A DNA stretch of 64,000 nucleotides from Eucommia ulmoides (Eukaryota; Streptophyta; Magnoliopsida; Garryales; Eucommiaceae): assembly GCA_016647705.1 (NCBI GenBank), contig CM028334.1:14120402-14184401 (forward strand), written 5' to 3'. The notes below the pieces were generated by a model. That model was not told the DNA's origin, did no database searches, and saw nothing but the letters and a program-made list of their open reading frames with translations. The position numbers and the translations under genes are program-made. Every line of letters starts with the position of its first letter. Position 1 is the stretch's first letter. Positions 46,911 to 59,713 of this stretch are shown one piece after another.

Positions 46911-49263
46911 ATGTCTGCAGCGGCATTTGCTAAAGGCCTCCTTGACTTGGAAGGACAATTAACACCAATCTTGGTATTTGAAGTTGTTTGATTACTCTCT
47001 TGTTCTGTTTATTCATATAACTGAGATGGCTGACAATTTTTTTTTAAGGTTTCACTAGTTATCAAGGACTCCTCTATGTTGGATGGACTTGACAATGCTA
47101 GTATTGAGATGGAAGATGCAAAGGTTTGTGTTTTTCCTTTACCTAGTTCCAACATATTGTATTATATTTGTGTCAAAAATCAAAAGGTTAAATTGATGAA
47201 AATTATCATATCCATCAACTTTGAACATTATTTGATTTTGGTTGAATTAAGTTTGACATGTAGCATACAAGTTATATGTTACAACTCATTTCATAGCTAT
47301 TCATTCTACAGTTCTACCCACATTTCCTGCCTCCATAAGGCCTAGACTAGTTTGGTTCTTTTTTTTTTTATCAAGGATTACTCATAGAGATATTCTGAAG
47401 TGAAGAATCAACAATGGCTTTCTTGATTGATCAAGAGTAGCACATTATGCTTGTGCCCCTTGTAAAGGGAGCGGTGGTCGTATAAATAATCTAGAAAAAT
47501 GCATCCAATAATTGGTTCAATTTCAATTGTAGTGTAGATTTTACGTGAAAATCTAAGTGAGCATCAGTCTTACCCTAATGTATCATCAAGTAATTCAATT
47601 TAGTAGGGGAAAATGGTTATTATGTTTTAATTAGTTGTTAAGGTATTTAGAAGTAAAAAATTTAGGTCGATTGCATGTTCTATTTTTCTATAGCAGTGAT
47701 TCTTTTCCCCAACTTTTTCCCCAGACTCGTTTGAATGAGATGATAACTTCTGGAGTAAAGATAGTTCATAATGGCGGATCATCTGAAAACCCTTGGATGG
47801 TTGATGGGGCTGGACTTCCCCCAAATGCTTCTCAACTTCTGCCTGAACTGGTAATAACTCTTGATATGTCTTGTACTGCTGCCTAGTTTCGTTTGTTTAT
47901 ACTCGGAAATCATAATCCTTGAATAAAGAATCAGTTATCTATCACATGTTTTATTTCGACTAATTCAGGGCTACTTTATGCAATTATAATATGTAATATC
48001 AACGCCAGTTTTCTTCAGAGCCCTAGGTTTCAAAAAAATGGTTAGCAATTGCATGTTAAGAGGAAGGAATGAAATAATGTAAGTGAACGAGAAAATTTTC
48101 TTTAGTTAATTGACCTTTGGTTTGTTTTCCTGCTTTCAAATCTTTCAACTAGGTCAAACTGACTAAAAAGGTCACCGAACAAGTGAGACGTGTTGTCAAT
48201 CTTTTTTCGACTGTGTTTTTGTGTGTGGTTATGGTTGCGGTTGTGGTTGTAGTGCATGCATTCCTATGCTGGTTGCCTGTTTCGTGTGCGATTGTGTGAA
48301 GCTCCTGGAATTTTTTCCTCTAAGTGGTTTTGGTTTCACTAATTATTGGTTTCTTTCTAGTGCTTATAAGAAAGTAGCAAACGATAGATTTTGACTTCTA
48401 CTTATTTACTCATAAGTGGTAAATTTACTCGTGACTCCTTTAGTTTTTCTAAGATTTCACATGAAGCATCTTTATTTTTTTTGGTACTTATCACTTCTTT
48501 CTACTCTCCTTTCTTGAGTGTTTATGATAATTAATAAACAAAGAAGCACTTAAAATAATTCATCCAACCTTATTATCTTTACTATTTGCTTGGAAAATCC
48601 CTCCTTGATCTCCTCTAACCATTGATCTTCCATCCTATAGTGCAATGTAATGTCAAACGTCTATTACCTTTTTCCTTTTGAATGATAAATCTCATTTAAC
48701 TTTAGATGTGTATAACGCAAATTCCATTTCCATCTGTTGCAACATCATCTCCCACTCTAATTTCTAACAGTTTGTCCAAATTTACATTAACGGTTTGTCC
48801 AAATTTAGGAAATTCCATATGGATGTGCCTGAGCAAGGCATTTTGGCTTAACCTGAAATGCTTTAGTTATTTGGTATTGTTTTTGTGACAATGAACCGTT
48901 TTATGTAACATTTAAGATCAAATGAATCTTCTTATGCTTGTCTATTACCACTTGATACATTTTTTGGTTGCTCTAGTGGCTGAATCAAGAGTTGCCATGC
49001 TGAATGATCTACGGAAAAGGGAATTGTGTCTATCGTATTTTTGCTTCCTGTATTCTAATGGAGTGACATAAATTAGCTAGTGATCTTAAAATGCCAAGGA
49101 TGAAGATGAGAAACTTGCAGAGATTGGCTCATATGATGTAATACCTCCACATGATCAAGCAAGGGCACTTGGTAAAACAAATATAGATGTGGATCGTATT
49201 GATGTTTGCTCGGTGTAGAAAACTTGAAAGAGACTTGTATTATGAATGTAAAGAGTAAGCGTT
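46911..49263 (+). pseudogene. Captured VIH1/VIH2-like (PPIP5K) fragment, five exons
   Basis: Exons with GT-AG borders: 46911-46973 (FAKGLLDLEGQLTPIL), 47049-47123 (DSSMLDGLDNASIEMEDAK), 47725-47850 ([18 protein letters not shown]), 48153-48182 or so (VKLTKKVTEQ), and about 49091-49263 ([17 protein letters not shown], then [14 protein letters not shown] in a shifted frame). This is the order found in the phosphatase-domain half of plant diphosphoinositol pentakisphosphate kinases VIH1/VIH2. The intact enzymes make the inositol pyrophosphate InsP8, a phosphate-status signal. Both ends of the parent are missing, including the ATP-grasp kinase domain. In the last exon a short deletion removes the residues between DRI and the FAR block and shifts the frame. 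Introns are retained, so capture was at the DNA level. A spliced transcript could contain about 100 sense codons of VIH sequence. Confidence 0.9.
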
Positions 49264-49734
49264 TATGCTATATGACATTAGTTGTTTTAGAAATATGAAA
49301 TTCATTTTTAGCTAATTTGTGGTAGCATTTTTTTATATAATAGTGCTGCTTTTTTTGTAATTTTTTTTTTAATATATATATATATATATGTGTGAAACTA
49401 TCACAATTTTTATATGTGATAGAAAATAGGGTAACTATCTCGATTTGATACAAAATTGAGATAAATATTGTCCAACTAATCATGTTTTTTTTTTTTTAAT
49501 TTTATCACATATATATGATCTTTTAATCACATTTGAAAACTAAGATTATATGTACTAAGCATCTCGGTTTTTAACTGTGATAAAAAGTCTTTCATCTTGG
49601 TTTTTAACTGTGATAGAAAGTCTACTTTTAATTACACTGCATACTATCACGGTTTGATTTGGGACCGAAAACCGTGACAAAATGCTTTTTATCACGGTTT
49701 TTAACCGTGATAAAATGCCTTTTTTCTTGTAGTG
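49264..49734 (-). repeat. CACTA 2 right subterminal repeats
   Basis: Repeated AACCGTGATAAAA and TATCACGGTT words in both orientations run up to the terminal CTTGTAGTG at 49734. Confidence 0.8.
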
Positions 49735-49802
49735 AAGATTTTATGCAAGAATTTTCTCTATCATATTAAGATCTTATGTTAGGTAGTTTTGGATGACGTT
49801 CC

Positions 49803-49919
49803 TCTTCTCGGGAGAAAGGAAAGCGACTGGTTTGCCATTCTAAAAAGGGTCGTTCATTCTATCATATTGTCACTTCGTTAGAGGCAGGGAGACCTAGCAT
49901 TATAGCTCAGTCTGGACAG
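49803..49919 (+). other. Coding-like exon of unknown origin
   Basis: An open frame of 39 codons reads SSREKGKRLVCHSKKGRSF and then YHIVTSLEAGRPSIIAQSGQ, followed directly by a good donor, CAG|GTAAGA. Composition and the donor suggest a real, formerly coding exon. It could be part of the gene that CACTA 2 entered. I do not recognise it. Confidence 0.35.
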
Positions 49920-51949
49920 GTAAGATCACTACTTATGCAACTTAGTGTGTGAAGCTTTAGTACTTGCTATTTATTTTAAATCAGTCTTATGTATCTTATG
50001 TTAATTGTTTAAATTGGTAATTAATGTTTATATTGTCTTTCGTGATTCCAATTTTCGGAGTTAGGTTAAATACCGTTTTGCCTTTAGCCATTCTAAATTA
50101 ACTTCAACTATATCGAGAAAATGGGAAAAAGGTTACTTGGTGGTTTGCTCAGGCTTTCTACCGGGCTCAAGAATCTTGATAACTGGAATGCCTATCTTCC
50201 TTTGGATAACATAAATTCTTCTTCCTTATTACACTTTTCCTCGTTTTAGTACCTTTGTCCTTCTTTATCCGGTTTTTCCAATCATAGGGGTAGTAAATCA
50301 TCTTAGGTTCATTTATATCCCCTTTTGTTTTCCTAGATTTCCTTTAGTTTAGATTTCAGTGTCTCGACTTATTGTCTTTATCACGGCTTTGTATATATCC
50401 CTCTTTATCTCTTAGAGGATTATTTAACTAAAGTAAGTTTTTAATCTCCATATTCTAGCGTTCAAAAATCGATTTGTAGTAAGTTTTTAATCTCTATAAT
50501 CTAGCGTTCAAAAATCGATTTGTTATCATAATTCTTTACACCAATTTTTTTTTTGGAATATGATAAGCACAATTTTAACAGGAATTTTGAATAGTCACCT
50601 TAGTAGTTTGTTATCCAGGATCGCCTAGTCCAATTCCATTAAGTTTCAATATTTAAATTTTCTAAGATTGTTATTTGAATTGCCAAGGCCCTATATGTTA
50701 CACGAGGTTTCTTCAACAACTTTGCTTCACGTTTTTTGTCTTGGATTGAGGGAAATCAGAATGGGCCTTTCACATTTTCTATCTTGGACTAAGGGCAATC
50801 AGAATGGACCTTCCCAAGATGACTCACAAGAGGGAGAATAGCAGTGATGAAGAAACAAGTGTTAGCTAATGACGATTAACAAATGTTATTATGTCCCGAT
50901 AGTGTTAAGAGAATCTTCTTTTAGTTTTCTTTACTCCATCAAGTAGGGTGTCATACTTTTTATATAATTCATTTAGTGAGCTTTAGGTAGTGATCCCGGT
51001 CCAGTTGGCCCAAGTCAATAGGTGTTGTGACACCCCTACGACTTAATACTTGGATTATATAAAGAGCGTGATTCACCCGACTACTTTCGTGTGACCACTC
51101 AGTGTTTAGAAACTCGTTTTAGAAAAGCCTTTGTTTGTTATTTTCTTTCTCTTAACACATACTTTCAGGATTTTATATTTTTAAAGAACTAGGGTAGTTT
51201 GAGTCAGTCTCAAGGTCTTCGTTGGTTTTGCCCTTATCCTGACTACGTTTCCCATTATTAAGTATTATCTGGATGAAGTCTTATTGTGTTCTTCCATTCT
51301 TGGTTATCTTCAATTCTACAAGGTTCCTTCTACGTTTATTTTAGGTAGGTTTCCATGTACTTTTGAATTGGTTATGTCTTGATAAGTCTTAGTTTATATT
51401 AGTCAATCATTCTTTGTTCAACTACCTGATTTTTCAAGAATTTTTATCAGACGGGTTTAGGCTCTAAGGCTTTATCTATCATTATCCACATCACAAATCT
51501 TCCGGAAATTTCTTCCTTCATTCTTGTTGAGGAGGTCTTCTATACATCTTCAAGGTTACTCGGATACTCTCGGGTTGGAACATGTGTAGTGATTTCACAA
51601 TAGGGATCCTAAGTTTTTCTCCTAACTTTCTTAGATTTTATTAGCAATATCTCACCATCTTTTGGTTGAAACAAGACTTTCCTTTTAACGTTACTTTGGA
51701 TTATGTTTCACCTAAATGTTAAAACCATATTCATCATAAACTTAGTTTTTCTATAGTGTATAAAACTATGATAAACATTTTAACTGTTGAAGGCCTGAAA
51801 TGGAAATTCTAGACAAACTTTAGGTAGATAATAATGTACTTTGTAATAGTAGGGTTATACCTTAGTCACTTATGGACGTTATCTGAACACCAAAATTCCC
51901 TACTTAAGGAAAGCTAAGAAAAGCAAAAAACTAGATAGATTCCAAAATA
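49920..51949. other. Long stretch without recognisable genes
   Basis: Mixed-composition DNA (less AT-rich than the foldback regions), probably the degraded remainder of the minus-strand Ogre/Tat-like element whose gag lies to the right. No conserved domain was read on either strand. A 50 bp segment ending TAGCGTTCAAAAATCGATTT is tandemly duplicated at about 50430-50525. Confidence 0.35.
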
Positions 51950-53729
51950 CATTTAGCTTACTACCCCGTTTACCCTAGCTTGGTTCATGATTCCATCGAA
52001 GTTGACCACTCCAAACTGAACGAGGTCCTCGATATGGTTCAGAAGGTAGTATCCCTGATCGATAAGATAACCAATTCCTCCAGAATGATACTCACAAAAG
52101 GTGTTTTGGTTGAACTGTGGAGAATGTAGGTTAGGTCGGTGGAGAGGAAGAGGTGTAAGTAGGTTATCAATGAGGCTTTGGTGGTATATCCAGGAGGGTG
52201 GAGCGGGGTGTGGTAAATCTTCTATGCTCCTAAGAGGCTCGAGTGTAAGCAAAGTAAAGTGCATGGGTAAAAGCTCGACGTTTGGGGAACGCCCGCTTTT
52301 TAGAGGAGGTCTTGTGTAGGGACTTCTTCTTAGGACTGTGTAGGGACTTCTTCTTAGGACTGTTGATAAGCTAGTGCTTCAATCATCAGTTCCGCATTAG
52401 AGGTCCACTCATTTTTTTAAGTCGTTTTCATTGTCGGCATCATTTTCATACTCATATTCCTATTTAACGGTATATTTGTCGACTTACTTCATCGGCTCCA
52501 AATAGGTTACCCACTAGGCTTTCTCACAATTTCCCAAGGTAATCCATTTTCCGTGTGGCGATTTAGGATCAATTCTCCAAACTCTTAGGTTACCAAAATT
52601 ATTGCAAGTGTCATTTCTACTATGAAGCCTAAGGATTTGTCTTCATGGGTCCTAGGTGGGGATACGGGTTCTTGCTTAATTTTCCCGGGAAGCAGTGCCG
52701 GGTTCTTTTCATTTGCTGATTTCTTCAAGGCAACTATTGTCTCTTGCATCTTGGCGGGGTGACGTGACGTCGATCCCATCTTAGTATCCATAGAATATGA
52801 ACTTTAGGATAGTGGTTCATCAAATGCTATTTCTAAATATTTATCTGAGGCGTATCTTTTTGTTTATTTAAAGGCGAAGGTGATTTATGATTTTATTAGG
52901 ATAAAATTTAAGTGAATTGTTATGGATGAAATGGGCATTTATAATTTAATGTTTACGTTTAATGGTTTATAGTATTAAGTTAGAGAAGGATTCTTGTTCT
53001 TTCCTGCAGTTTGTCCTATATTCAGAATTTTGAAAACATTTTTTTGATGCCGAGCAAGCTAGAAATGTGTAAGATAGAACAAGAACTCTTACACCAATTA
53101 TTATACCCCTACTTGTCCTAGAAGTTTTATTTTGTCTACCTAATATGACAATTACGTAAATAACTATACAAAAGATAAAAACAGAATCTCTCTCCAAGAT
53201 AAGTGTCCTATATAGAACATGGTTTTGGTTATTCCTCTATCCTAGGCTCACTATATGAGGTTATGACTTTTCTTCTAGTGTATCCTAAAAATCTTCAGTT
53301 CCTAGACCTTCAAATCTCCAGCGTCTTCCCCGGGGAAACATCCATTGTTGGTAGGTAGTCCGAATGAGTCGTGTTTCGTAGCCAGATCTTGGGAGAAAGA
53401 CCCCTTGCCTTACTTCTACTAACGCCTCTTTCTATCCTACGGGTTTTCAGGGCTTAGTTCGGTGTAACGTACTCAATGACGTTAGCCCCTACTGCCAGCC
53501 TTTTTATCCCTAAGAGGGTTACGGCTTGGTTTTTCCATCATGATATGCAATGCAACAGTGAGTGCTTGTGCATTGGAGATAGTATACTGTAATAAAATGT
53601 AGGAATATAAAGATAGTATTTAAAATACAGTATTAAAAGATGGTAATATAAATGCAGTAAAAGACATTAAATATGCATGCATGCTAGTATATACAAGACA
53701 TACAAAATAAATTTTTAACTTTATTTATT

Positions 53730-53788
<59 letters not shown>

Positions 53789-53977
53789 CATTATCATTTG
53801 TTTTAATAATTTTTTATTATTATTTCTTATTATTATTATTTATTATTTTTGTAAGGGAATAACTCATGTTTAAAAATTAAAGACGTATTTCTTGATTTTT
53901 ATTTAACCGTGAATATGAATTTAGACTCTGACTAGGCCTGACCCTCTTATGAAAAGTCCTCCAATGGAGTCGCCAAC
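51950..53977 (-). mobile_element. Ogre/Tat-like Gypsy fossil: gag region and leader
   Basis: On the minus strand, 51950-52264 gives LHSPQFNQNTFCEYHSGGIG and DLVQFGVVNFD, the wording around the C-terminal CxYH block of Tat/Ogre gag proteins. 52585-52791 gives another gag-like stretch. The leader near 53955-53977 contains TTGGCGACTCCATTGG next to the LTR, the conserved PBS-adjacent sequence of Ogre-type elements. Pol was not recognised. The copy is a fossil with multiple breaks. Confidence 0.65.
53721..53860. repeat. Compound microsatellite
   Basis: (ATTT)n passes into (ATT)n and then (ATTATC)n, ending in further ATT-type repeats to about 53847. It lies in the leader of the Ogre-like element. 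Confidence 0.9.
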
Positions 53978-55176
53978 TGAAGCACCCTAGATTTTGATAG
54001 CGAAAACAGTAGAAATTCGGGAAGAGGAAGAAACAAATTTCCATTCCTCCCTTGCTAAGTTCTCCAAATCTGTTCATTTTGAAATGGTTTTCCAAGGGAT
54101 TTTCTAGACATTGGTTTTGAAAAACATCTTGGGCTGGGATTTTATATTTAAAATGGCGTCACTACCTAGCATGGGTTAAATGGTGTGCTAGGTCACCAGA
54201 ATTTTATAAATTCATTTTTTATTTTAAAATGGTTCATGTTTTGACTTCATAAGGTCCATGTACCAAAGATATTCCTAAAGTTCGGGGGTCGTTTACTCGT
54301 CTGTAAGCAATACCTTGTCTGAATGAATATTCACTTCTAAAAAATATCCAACTAATTTTTTTTGATTTCATTAACAAAATAATTCCATTCTTTTTTAAAG
54401 TTTTCCCATTTTTTATGTATTCTCACATGATTAAAGTAGTAAAAGTTTAATTATCTATTATGTAACTATAAATGAAAATAAAAACATTTTTCATATTTTT
54501 TCATAATGAAAGCAATAAATATTACACTATACTATACTATTCTAGACAGCGACAACCTAATAGTAGTTTATAATATACAAATATAACCAACTGAACCTTA
54601 TATAGGCTTCTTATATATCTTTGTTTTCATAAGAAATCAGGTCGACATGTAGTTCCGACATGCAAGCTATACTAAATGAAATGGACATGTTTTTGTATAT
54701 TTTAAGAGACTGAACCTTGTATAGGTTGCCTATGTACCTTGGTAAGTAACGAAAGATCAGGCCATCACGTACTTCGTTTATTTTTAAGGTTTAAATGATG
54801 TGGTTTTATTTATTAAAGGAGATTAAACCCTTATGAGGTTGCCCACATACTTTGGTAAATAACCAAAGATCAGGTCTGACGTAGTTCCTTATTTAGGGTT
54901 TTAGTTAATTTTATCTTTAAAACAAGACATCAATCACAACATGATGTATACATAATCTCTTTGATTTTGTCAAGAATACCTTAAACGCACTCATTAGTTT
55001 AGTTTTGTTTTTAAGTTGTTTAGTGAAAAAGAAAAGAACATACCATATATTTATGTCAGTCTTACTCGTAATTAGGAAAAAGGGAAAGATTTCTAAAGAA
55101 GAGTCACACATATTCCTGGAGGAATAGAGACCCTCCCTTTATCCTGAGTTTTTACCTACAAGGGTGTGTCGGTGTA

Positions 55177-55224
<48 letters not shown>

Positions 55225-57435
55225 GTTAGTCCATTAGCCTACTAGGCTGTAATCTTGACATTTAGCATAAAGTAAATCAGTTTATTAATAGTTTATATGG
55301 TTAGGTTCACAGTTATAAGATTAATAGTTTATATGGTTAGGTTAATAGTTATAAGAGTTCAATTTAAAGCATTCTTAAGAGAATCATAGAGACTATGCAT
55401 AACTCATAGTGTAATAGATGTTTTGTTTAGATCCTCACATGTTCTTAACATGTTCTTGATGTCCTTGACATGATTTTGAAAAATTATAATATGGTTTGGT
55501 TTATATGACATAAATTTAATGTTTTTTTTTAGTTATTTATGGGTTATTTAGGTTATGTACATGAACTTAAAGCATATGAACTACTTGATTATGATATATA
55601 CAAAATTAAACCAAGAACAAAGGGTGTTTTCAAGAAAACATACATACTTAAGGGAAGTAGTTTTCCCTATGGGATTACCTCCCTTTCCTTCTTGATCTTC
55701 TTTGCTTGTCTTTGATTGGTGACCGTCAACCTCTTTAGTTTGGCTCCAAGAACCTCAAGAACACATGCCGAGACCAGATTTCAGTAGAATAACAACGTGT
55801 TATTCAAGAGAATTGCTCGAAAATCCTAGCACTTGAGACTATTGCTCGAGCTTAGAGAAAGAAATTAGGTTTTCAAGACTTGAAAAAAATGAGAGCCATC
55901 ACCCCCTATTTATAGGCCAGGACCCTACCATTCATCTATGCACATGGCAATCCAGGCCCTTCGCTGTTTGACCTAGGGAACTTGATCTCTTGTTTTGGTT
56001 TTGATCACTTTTGAACAAATTTTAGGTGTAGGGAAAGATTCTCAAAGATTTGGTAATCATTAACAAATCTTTTCCTAGATTTGGTAATGATTGGAAATCA
56101 TTGGTAATGATTGGAAATAATTACCAACCATTACACTCCCTTGAATCCTATTGGTTACACATGGGTGCATTAATGAGAATATGTGACACTTTTGGTTTGG
56201 TTTAGGGGTTAAGTACTAGTTAGTTTCGCTATTTCAGTTTAGTTACCATCAATGCTTTCAAGATGCATTGTGTGTAGTCTCAATATGTCCTACTAAATTT
56301 AATGCTCTATGATGAGTCATTACTTGGTGAGCACACATTCGGTTAGGTTTTGGTTGAATTGGGTTAGTTTGCCTTGTAACCAACTGTTGGATTTCAAGGT
56401 TTCTAGTTAACCGTAAGATATTTTGATAAAATATCTAGATTCAATGCATCCATCCATTCCATGTCATCCATAAGAAATTAATTCTTGATGGTATATGCAT
56501 TCAATGATCATTAAATGCCTGGTTTAGGTGGCAAACCGGTTTGGTTTGGTTTCGATAACGGGTAGTCACATTTCAAGGCTTCCGGTTAACTCTAAGATAT
56601 TTTGATCAAAATATATTGATAACTTGAATGTTTCCTATCCATTTCATCCCAATAATTTAATGATTTATGGAATGGTAATTTAATGCTTATTAAATACCTA
56701 ACCTAGGTGGCGAACCGAATCGGTTTAGTTTCGATAACGATTGGTCACATCCTAAGTATCTTGGTTTTCTTCCTTAGATACTTGTGTAGAGTATATATAA
56801 TGGTTTCTTGGTGATTTCAAGGATCCTTTTGGGAATTTGAATGTTGGATTGGGACCTTAATCCATTGGGCCTTGGTGATTAACTAAGATGACTTCAGTTT
56901 TGGTTAACTTTAACCCGAGTCTTAATCATTTGTTACATTGTGTAACTTAGAATTTCCATGGCCATTTCATGCCTTTATTTAGTCATTTTAGACTTGTTTT
57001 AATGATATATACTTTAAACAATAATTTAAACACATATATTTGGTGTTGAATAGACGAAACCAGTGATCGTAAATGTTTCAGGGGTCAAAGGTCAAAGTAG
57101 GTAACCGAGGTAATTTGGTAAAATTTATTATAATTGAAGGGTAATATCTAATATTTATCCATATTAGAGGTGATTTAATGAAAATAAATCTTTAATAATG
57201 TCATCTTAGACCCACTTTAATTCTAGAAATTTCGAGGTTGACCCAAAACTTTTACTTTACTGAATTTAGTCAAATTCAACAGTTTTTATGCTTTCTTATA
57301 TTTTTAAGCATTTTCTATATTATCTAGTATGATATAAGGAAGAAATTCATTCCCTTTAAAATTAAGTTTCAAGTTTATTTGAACTTATACTTTCGATTCG
57401 ACACTGATTGGGCAGGACAAAATGCGGGGCTTACA
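53978..57435 (-). repeat. Long 5' LTR of the Ogre/Tat-like element (3.46 kb)
   Basis: On the minus strand it starts TGTAAGCCCCGCATTTTGTC (57435) and ends GGTGCTTCA (53978), TG...CA, immediately followed by the GTTGGCGACTCC leader. The length is in the range known for Ogre-type LTRs. Within it, at about 54590-54890, a ~110 bp unit with ATAGGTTGCC...ACCTTGG...GATCAGG...CGTAGTTCC is repeated three times with drift. A (TA)n tract occupies 55179-55219. No partner LTR is in the window. Confidence 0.75.
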
Positions 57436-58212
57436 TAGGGCCCCAGCCACATGTCCACCATCCTCGTGACGCGGCCACATTTAGGAATCCAAAGTGCCAT
57501 ACAGGAGAATACTCCATCTAAGGATCCTCCCCAGGAATCTCTTTTTCACCTACAGATGAGTAGTGTGCCTCATAGGGATGTTTCAGCCAGAACTCTATAT
57601 CATGCCTCCGAACAGTCAACTTTACGGACTTAGCTGTTTTTCTCAAGTGGCACACTATTTCAGTCCGTTTCTCCTCCAGAACGCTATGGATCTCCAAAAT
57701 CCTCCACCAGCTCACCTCCACAAACTTGATAGAGGCCTAATGGCTTCTCCAAACTGGCCCAAAATTCTAAGTCTAGTGATTATCTCCTAAACGCCCTAGA
57801 TTATCGGCTATAAATACCAGGGGCTATGCAAGCCCGAGGTAACCCTGAATGCTCAAACGCTATTTACATACTTGACACATTTCTGTACCTTTTCTCTCTA
57901 AGCTCTTACTCTCATGCCTACGGGGTTTCTCCATGACAAATTCTGGCCAGACCTTGTGCAGGTACAACTCCCTAAAGGGTAGCACTCTGGACTACAGCAA
58001 GTCAGTCCCCTAGGACGATAACTACAGCTCACTAGAAGAATTTTCAACTCCACCTCAGCAAGAGGACTTACTTGTCAGCAACAGTTTAGCGCCGTCTATG
58101 GGAACTATGCAAAAATCCTTCCCCTATCATTGCTCCCTGCTTAGCTGAGATTTGATGTTCACAAGGTCTGGTAAAAAAGACAGACAAATAACAAAAGAAT
58201 CAGAAAATATGT
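57436..58212 (+). mobile_element. Gypsy fossil: partial 5' LTR, leader and start of gag
   Basis: Plus strand. A TATA-type CTATAAATACC lies near 57810 in an LTR-like region ending about 58080. It is followed by a TTTAGCGCCGTCTATGGG leader (58085-58102), the PBS-adjacent sequence of Tat-lineage Gypsy elements. An ATG at about 58155 starts MFTRSGKKDRQITKE, resembling the start of their gag. It is cut off on the right by the duplicated SSL segment and on the left by the Ogre-like LTR. Confidence 0.65.
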
Positions 58213-58629
58213 TACAACCCACAAATTTATCAATGTTTTATTGCATTATGACAAATATATGCAATTTCTTCAAAATCATTATAGTCGGGTAATGTTTTAT
58301 TTTCATTGTTATTGAGCAATATACCTTGTCGGAGCCATAAATCCGAAGTCTACAAAGCCAAGTTCTCTTCCTTCATATTTGACAACTCTACCATCAGAGA
58401 TGCTTGTATAAGGCCCTCTTTCGTTGTTGTCGAAAACGGTGGACTCAGGGCCAAATGCTAGAATGCGGAGACTTATAAAGGGTACAGAAGAAAGCATGAA
58501 AAAAGGAAAGAAAAGAAGGGAAAAAATGTAGAAAATATTAACCATATGTGATATGTGTGTATGTATGCGTGTTTGTATTTTTTATTTTACTTTCTGGATG
58601 ATGAAACGTACTAGTTAAGCGTTAGTATT

Positions 58630-59382
58630 TGATGTGGATAAAATTTTATCCCCTACCACGTACTCGCCACGTAGATCGAAAATGCCACGTCATCCAACGT
58701 TCTTAATGAGCCTGGTGAATAGATAGCCCAGATATCTCCTCAGGTCGGTAAACATGAAGCACTTGATCGACCGTCAAGCAAGAATCTCCTCAGATATCGC
58801 TAAGGAATAGTAGGTCGGTGTTGTCGTCTCGACCTGCACCTCGGTGCCCAGTCCGACCTGTCCTTCCTAACAAGATTGGCCCATGGGCTTCTCCATCCAT
58901 GTACAAAGGGCACAAGGCCCTAGCCTATAGCCCTAATCTGCTTGTGTTCTCCATGCGCTAGACTGATTAGGCAGTAATCCGAGCTTAAGATCCTAATTTT
59001 CCAGGATGCTAATAATATCATCGTCTATAAATAGAAGGCTTCGCCAAGCCATTCAAGACACTGAAAAACTCATTCAAAAAACTTGAGGTAATGACTTTGT
59101 TTTGTCCAAGTGACCTCCTTTCTTCCCCCCGAGCTTTTACTCTCACGCCGGAGGGGACACATTGGGAACACTCGGGCCCGTCCTGTGTGCAGATACCGAC
59201 CCGAAGATCAGGCCAGACAATGCCTTGTAGTTTGGATGATAGCTCGGTCACGCCCAAGATGAAGTTCCAAGAAGATTGAAGGCTCCAGCATGGGCAAAGA
59301 TATATTCCAGATTAGCTCCAGCTCCCCATGTAGAGGATTGACCGGACCATACTGTCGGTCAGTCCAATTTCCAACACCAACA
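58630..59382. mobile_element. Solo LTR (753 bp) in the duplicated SSL promoter
   Basis: Starts TGATGTGGATAAAATTTTAT and ends TTCCAACACCAACA, TG...CA, with a perfect 5 bp target duplication GTATT (58625-58629 and 59383-59387). It contains its own plus-strand TATA-type CTATAAATAG near 59025. No internal region, so a solo LTR; Gypsy-like by style, family not certain. Confidence 0.85.
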
Positions 59383-59713
59383 GTATTTATGGGCACTAAA
59401 ATTTGATCCAAGAGTTTGAAAGATAGAAGTAATCTTGGCAGGACTTTTCATAAGAAAAGCATTGTAAACAAGCTTTGTAAATAAATGTCTCATGCTTCGA
59501 CATTTCATCTTATTGAATTTCAACTTGGTCAGAATTTTCATTCTTACCTTGGCCTGTTTTTTTCTCTTTTCTCTTGTTTGAATCTTAATTACATTGGAAG
59601 GCCATCGGTAACTGTTTCTGATTCGTTGTATTTACAGAGGGAATTGTCGCCATTGTTATGTACAGAGACGACTAAAAGGCAAAGCGGTGATGGTAATGCT
59701 AAGAAATTGTAAT

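Larger units (their letters stand above)
45769..49734 (+). mobile_element. CACTA transposon 2, 4.0 kb, carrying VIH (PPIP5K) exons
   Basis: Left end CACTACAAGAAATTTT, right end its counterpart CTTTTTTCTTGTAGTG. Flanking triplets are AAA and AAG, so the target duplication is imperfect or has mutated. Subterminal DNA repeats ATCACGGTTTTTAACCGTGA words in both orientations, a different subterminal motif from CACTA 1. No transposase sequence is recognisable, so it is non-autonomous. Its interior is almost entirely a captured host gene fragment (46911-49263), preceded by a CT-rich leader-like region with TCTCGAAATCGCC words (46020-46340). Confidence 0.88.
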
